From: an uncultured Acidimicrobiaceae bacterium
Lineage (GTDB): Bacteria > Actinomycetota > Acidimicrobiia > Acidimicrobiales > Microtrichaceae
NCBI GenBank assembly: GCA_937868025.1
Contig: CALMLJ010000454.1
Location: forward strand, 1 to 44,072
Reading direction: 5' to 3'
Length of the DNA: 44,072 nucleotides
Part shown: positions 40,284 to 44,072 of the stretch, piece after piece
How the letters are laid out: the number at the start of each line of letters is the position of its first letter
How positions within the stretch are numbered: position 1 is the first letter of the stretch
Made by a program: the position numbers and the translations under genes
The notes under the pieces: model-generated
The model's input: the letters and a program-made list of their open reading frames with translations, nothing else
Databases searched by the model: none
What the model was told of the DNA's origin: nothing

Positions 40284-40683
40284 CGAATTCCCCCCGCACC
40301 CCGCCCGCGACGCATCGCTCAAGTCCATGACCGCCGTCGAGGCGGGTGATCGCGAAGCCTGGCTCGACCTCTTCGCCGACGACGCCGTCGTCCAGGACCC
40401 CGTCGGCGTCTCCGCACTCGACCCGACCGGGCTCGGCCATCGCGGCCGCGACGCCATCGGTGCGTTCTTCGACAACGTGATCGGCCCCAACGAGGTCCGG
40501 TTCACACTCCGCGAGTCGTGGGAAGCCGACCACGAAGTCGCCAACGTCGGCCGCATCACGACCACGATGGCCGACGGCCTCGTGGTGCACACCGACGGCG
40601 TGTTCACGTACCGGGTCGACGACGAGGGCAAGGTCGTGTCGCTGCGGGCCCACTGGTCCGTCGACCGACTCACGTTCGGGTGA
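40267..40683 (+). CDS. Ketosteroid-isomerase-like NTF2-fold protein
   Basis: Protein of 138 residues that parallels bacterial delta5-3-ketosteroid isomerase: VEAGDREAWLDLFADDAVVQ followed by DPVG, then HRGRDAIGAFFDNVIG and a C-terminal RAHWSVDRLTFG. Asp44 corresponds to the proton-shuttling Asp40 of the Pseudomonas putida enzyme and Asp110 to Asp103; the catalytic tyrosine (Tyr16) is replaced by Ser20. It may isomerise a steroid with altered chemistry, or bind a related ligand. ATG at 40267 lies inside the end of the P450 gene, so the two are co-translated. Confidence 0.8.
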   Translation: MPVLPDEFPPHPARDASLKSMTAVEAGDREAWLDLFADDAVVQDPVGVSALDPTGLGHRGRDAIGAFFDNVIGPNEVRFTLRESWEADHEVANVGRITTTMADGLVVHTDGVFTYRVDDEGKVVSLRAHWSVDRLTFG

Positions 40684-40704
40684 TCACGACCGATTGAAAC
40701 CGGG

Positions 40705-41546
<842 letters not shown>

Positions 41547-41547
<1 letters not shown>

Positions 41548-41612
41548 CCTCAGGGGTTCTGTACTGCGAGGAGCACCGCTCGTGGCGTTCCTCGCAGTAC
41601 AGAACCCGAGGT
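41547..41612. terminator. Long hairpin between purU and the S1 gene
   Basis: A perfect 19-bp stem, GGGTTCTGTACTGCGAGGA (41554-41572) with its complement (41589-41607), is flanked by an outer ACCTC/GAGGT pairing (41547-41551 and 41608-41612); the 16-base loop can pair further internally. It fills the whole gap between converging genes and can end transcription from both sides. No U-tract is visible. Confidence 0.75.
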
Positions 41613-41613
41613 G

Positions 41614-42939
41614 TCAGGACCAGAGTGCCTGGCGCACCGAGAGGCTCACGCGCCGCTTCTTCGGGTCCACCGAGAGCACCTTCACGTGGATGTTCTCTCC
41701 CGGCGTCACCAGCTCGTCGGGTCGATAGCCGGGCAGGTCGGTGAGCTCGCTCATATGCACGAGCCCGACGACATCGGTGTCGTCGAGGCGGGCGAACACG
41801 CCGTACTCGACAACACGGGTGACCACCGCCGTGGTGACCACACCGGCCTCGACCCCGGCGAACGGGTCGGCCTCGAGCTGACGCAGCGAAAGCCCCACGC
41901 GCCGCTTCGACTTGTTGACCTCGATGACGACGGTCTCGATGGTGTCGCCGACGGACACGACATCGGCGGGCCGGTTGACCCGCCCCCACGACATCTCGCT
42001 GCGGTGCAGCAGCGCCCGCACTCCGCCCAGGTCGACGTGGGCGCCGTACTCGACGAGCCCGACCACCTTGCCGGTGACGCGCTTGCCCACGGTGAGGCTG
42101 GCGAACACGTCGCGCTCGGTACGACGACGCTGACGACGCAGATGATCGCGACGCGAGACGACCACACGGTCCTGGGCCCGGTCGACCTCGGTCACTACGA
42201 CGGTGACCTCGGTCCCGACAAGCGAGGCCGGATCGGTGGTCTCGTCGCCGGGCTGGTGCTCGTCGATCATGGACGCCGGCAGGAAGGCCCGGAGGCCGAG
42301 GTCGACGATGAGCCCGCCCTTGATGCTTCGTGTCACCGGCCCAGTGAGCGGCTGACCGCTCTCCTTCGCGGCTTCGACCCGCTCCCATCGCTGGAGCTTC
42401 ACGGCCCACGAACGGCTGAGGACGACCCGTTTCTGGGGGTCGTCGCGTGCCAACAACGCTGCCTCGATCGTCGATCCCGGTGAGGGCATCGGCTCGTCAC
42501 CGAAGTCGGCTCGCGAGATGACCCCCGCTCGGCCGTCGGCCAACTTCACCTCGATCTCCGACGGGTTCGACGCGACCACCTCGACCGACACGATGCGTCC
42601 GACGGCGACGGCCGGACGCGACGCCCCGACGGCCGGCGGAGGCGGAGGGGCTGTTCCGGCGGGCGCCGAGGCGCCGACGACGGGCTTGGGCGCAGCGGTC
42701 GGCTCGCTCGCGGCGACGAGCGCCTCGGGCTCGGGCTCGGGCTCGGGCTCGGGTTCGGGCTCGGGGATGACCGCCTCCGGTTCCGGTTCCGGTTCGGCGA
42801 CGAGCGCCTCCGGTTCCGGTTCGGGCTCGACGGGTTCGGACGGCACAAGATCCGGCGACACCGGCTCGGGGGTCGTCGGCTCCGAGACGTCGGACTCCGA
42901 GGCGTCAGACTCCGCCGACGATGCTGCTTCGTTGGTCAC
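41614..42939 (-). CDS. S1-domain RNA-binding protein (RpsA-like)
   Basis: Protein of 441 residues. An acidic N-terminal region (about 1-85) with Glu-Pro repeats and a Pro/Ala stretch precede four S1/OB repeats, for example GPVTRSIKGGLIVDLGLRAF, TGKVVGLVEYGAHVDLGGVR and VTRVVEYGVFARLDDTDVVG. The last ends KKRRVSLSVRQALWS. It resembles actinobacterial ribosomal protein S1 but the acidic Glu-Pro leader makes a paralogue or regulatory RNA-binding protein equally likely. The start is GTG at 42939; another in-frame start exists at 42990. It lies downstream of fliW-csrA in the same direction. Confidence 0.85.
   Translation of the reverse strand: MTNEAASSAESDASESDVSEPTTPEPVSPDLVPSEPVEPEPEPEALVAEPEPEPEAVIPEPEPEPEPEPEPEALVAASEPTAAPKPVVGASAPAGTAPPPPPAVGASRPAVAVGRIVSVEVVASNPSEIEVKLADGRAGVISRADFGDEPMPSPGSTIEAALLARDDPQKRVVLSRSWAVKLQRWERVEAAKESGQPLTGPVTRSIKGGLIVDLGLRAFLPASMIDEHQPGDETTDPASLVGTEVTVVVTEVDRAQDRVVVSRRDHLRRQRRRTERDVFASLTVGKRVTGKVVGLVEYGAHVDLGGVRALLHRSEMSWGRVNRPADVVSVGDTIETVVIEVNKSKRRVGLSLRQLEADPFAGVEAGVVTTAVVTRVVEYGVFARLDDTDVVGLVHMSELTDLPGYRPDELVTPGENIHVKVLSVDPKKRRVSLSVRQALWS
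42724..42765. repeat. Hexamer tandem repeat encoding Glu-Pro
   Basis: Seven consecutive hexamers, six CTCGGG and one TTCGGG, encode the Glu-Pro run of the S1-domain protein on the minus strand. A related series of TCCGGT units follows at about 42775-42800. Slippage here would change the repeat number by whole Glu-Pro units without shifting the frame. Confidence 0.8.
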
Positions 42940-43040
42940 AGGTCCAGTCTGCCGCACAGAGGCCCGGACGCGACTGCCCGATTCGCGCAAGTGAGGCAGC
43001 CGACCCCACGATGTCGTCGAACGTGGCCGACGACGCGGCG

Positions 43041-43274
43041 TCAGGCCGAGGGGCGGGGCGGGCGCGGGAGGCGCGGCAGATCGGTTGTTGCCGTGCCCGA
43101 TGCCGCCTGGTTGGCCCGGGCCAGCTCGGCGTGGATCTCTTCGCGGTGGACCGTGATCTCACGAGGCGCGTCGATGCCGATGCGCACGTGATCGCCGCGG
43201 ATCTCCAGCACCGTCACGGTGATGTTGCCGTTGATGACGATCGATTCGTTGGAGCGCCGCGAGAGGACCAGCAT
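43041..43274 (-). CDS. csrA: Carbon storage regulator CsrA
   Basis: CsrA/RsmA of 77 residues binds GGA motifs in mRNA leaders. MLVLSRRSNESIVINGNITV is followed by VRIGIDAPREITVHREEI, with the RNA-binding Arg44 in VHREE. The C-terminus is extended by about 25 residues (ASGTATTDLPRLPRPPRPSA) compared with the usual 60-65. It begins immediately after the fliW stop, the standard pairing in which FliW sequesters CsrA and couples flagellin translation to flagellar assembly. Confidence 0.97.
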   Translation of the reverse strand: MLVLSRRSNESIVINGNITVTVLEIRGDHVRIGIDAPREITVHREEIHAELARANQAASGTATTDLPRLPRPPRPSA

Positions 43275-43700
43275 CTATGAACCGCTCAACGGGACGCGGG
43301 TAGACCACCGCGCCTCGGACAGGACCACTTGGCGGGCACGACGGGTGCGAGTGTTCACCACGAGGGGCCCGAGCAGGTTGGCCGTGATGTCGTCGTCGGA
43401 GATGGTGACCAGGCAGAGGAGCAAGGTCTCCGACTCGTCGCGGAGGTCGAGTTCCTCGAGATCCTTGTCGTTGACCTCGGGCGCGTAGTCCTCGAAGAAG
43501 AAGTGCGGTGCCGTCACGAGGAAGGCGAGACCCGGATCACTCGTCGACTGGAGCCAGCTGTACACACCGTCGTCACCGACGGGAACGATCACGAACGAGG
43601 ACTGGTCTTCGAACCCCAACAACCCGTGCGGGAAGGTGAGGGTCGAGGATTCTTCGCAGTCAACGTCGCCGAAGCGCTCGGATTGGATGAGCACGCTCAT
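43275..43700 (-). CDS. fliW: Flagellar assembly factor FliW
   Basis: FliW of 141 residues: RFGDVDCEESSTLTFPHGLL and GFEDQSSFVIV at the start, LQSTSDPGLAFLVTAPHFFF, and a C-terminal ANLLGPLVVNTRTRRARQVV, all typical. FliW binds flagellin and CsrA in a partner-switching circuit. Adjacent fliW-csrA implies that the organism is, or descends from, a flagellated cell and that the rest of a flagellar locus lies beyond the right edge. The start at 43700 follows the stop of the upstream gene by four bases. Confidence 0.97.
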   Translation of the reverse strand: MSVLIQSERFGDVDCEESSTLTFPHGLLGFEDQSSFVIVPVGDDGVYSWLQSTSDPGLAFLVTAPHFFFEDYAPEVNDKDLEELDLRDESETLLLCLVTISDDDITANLLGPLVVNTRTRRARQVVLSEARWSTRVPLSGS

Positions 43701-43704
43701 GACC

Positions 43705-44072
43705 TTACCGACCCGTCACGCCGGAGCGGTCGACCGTCGCGCCAGTCGTCGCCCGACCGGCCAGCACGGTCGCGGCCCAGAGCTCGGGAGTGGCAGGACG
43801 ACCATCGATGGAGGCGATGGGCGTGGGGAGGTGGAGCGCATCGTCGGGCGCCGGGTGCTCGGACGCACCGAGCAGGTCGATCACGTCGACCCCACCGACG
43901 GCGGCAATACTCAGGTGCTGATGGGCGATCAGCCGCGTCGTGTCGGCGGCGAGGCGCACCTGCTCGGAGCGAAGACCGTCGAGCACGACCCGGACCCACT
44001 CGTGGCCCTGTCGGCCGGGCACCAGCTCCAGCACGATGACCGCGACGGGGGCGCAGCGATACCGCGTGGTCG
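43705..44072 (-). CDS. Partial protein upstream of fliW, unrecognised
   Basis: An open frame ending with TAA at 43705 continues without a stop to the right edge (at least 121 codons; a GTG at 44034 is only one internal possibility). The visible part reads RYRCAPVAVIVLELVPGRQG, then HEWVRVVLDGLRSEQVRLAA and VGGVDVIDLLGASEHPAPDD. Flagellar operons often have flgL before fliW, but this does not look like flagellin-type FlgL. No family is assigned. It is four bases upstream of fliW and probably co-transcribed. Confidence 0.6.
   Translation of the reverse strand, partial: TTRYRCAPVAVIVLELVPGRQGHEWVRVVLDGLRSEQVRLAADTTRLIAHQHLSIAAVGGVDVIDLLGASEHPAPDDALHLPTPIASIDGRPATPELWAATVLAGRATTGATVDRSGVTGR

Noticed and set aside
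42724..42800. Tandem short repeats that could suggest a CRISPR array
   Set aside because: The hexamers are in-frame Glu-Pro codons without spacers, and no cas gene is present.

Overview
The window is GC-rich, densely packed bacterial DNA with an actinobacterial style: frequent GTG starts, 4-bp ATGA/GTGA gene overlaps, NarL-type two-component pairs, a DUF222-HNH endonuclease, and mycobacterial-type acyl-CoA and steroid genes. The mixture of steroid catabolism, fliW-csrA and RCC1-like lipoproteins suggests a marine or freshwater acidimicrobial actinobacterium (Ilumatobacter-like). That placement is inference; no rRNA, tRNA, CRISPR array, insertion sequence or phage gene was seen.

Layout. 1-4007 (minus): a partial gene, an RCC1-repeat lipoprotein, an acyl-CoA dehydrogenase and a FadA6-like thiolase behind a KstR-like palindrome. 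4121-4984: a methyltransferase. 5003-13458: two side-by-side modules, each a response regulator/histidine kinase pair divergent from an ABC ATPase/permease pair; the first kinase has an in-frame stop. 13539-14666: a second lipoprotein that shares its N-terminal module with the RCC1 protein. 14685-16910: a two-subunit acyl-CoA dehydrogenase. 17032-18495: a DUF222-HNH gene. 18602-26961: a steroid-ring block (ipdC, ipdB, ipdA, echA20, SDR, DUF35 and Ltp4-like thiolase) with a small lipoprotein, a DUF4349-like protein and a degenerate AAA protein between. 26980-32354: a five-gene chain (SCO6745 family, aminotransferase, two glycosyltransferases, membrane protein). 32338-33926: fatty acid hydroxylase/sterol desaturase and TetR under a 40-bp inverted repeat. 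33997-36824: a decapitated kinase, an ABC1/UbiB kinase, thioredoxin and MerR. 37200-41547: a helicase, a P450, a ketosteroid-isomerase-like protein and PurU. 41614-44072 (minus): an S1-domain protein, csrA, fliW and a partial gene.

How it fits together. FadA6, EchA20, IpdA, IpdB and IpdC are the known mycobacterial set for opening and thiolysing the last steroid rings. Ltp4/DUF35, the acyl-CoA dehydrogenases, the P450 and the isomerase-like protein fit side-chain and upper-ring steps. Four promoters of this set carry the same palindrome (consensus TCTGACGGnnnGTCAGA), which implies one TetR-like regulator encoded elsewhere. Many genes have a TAnnnT hexamer 6-7 bases before the start codon, which points to leaderless mRNAs and fixes several starts.
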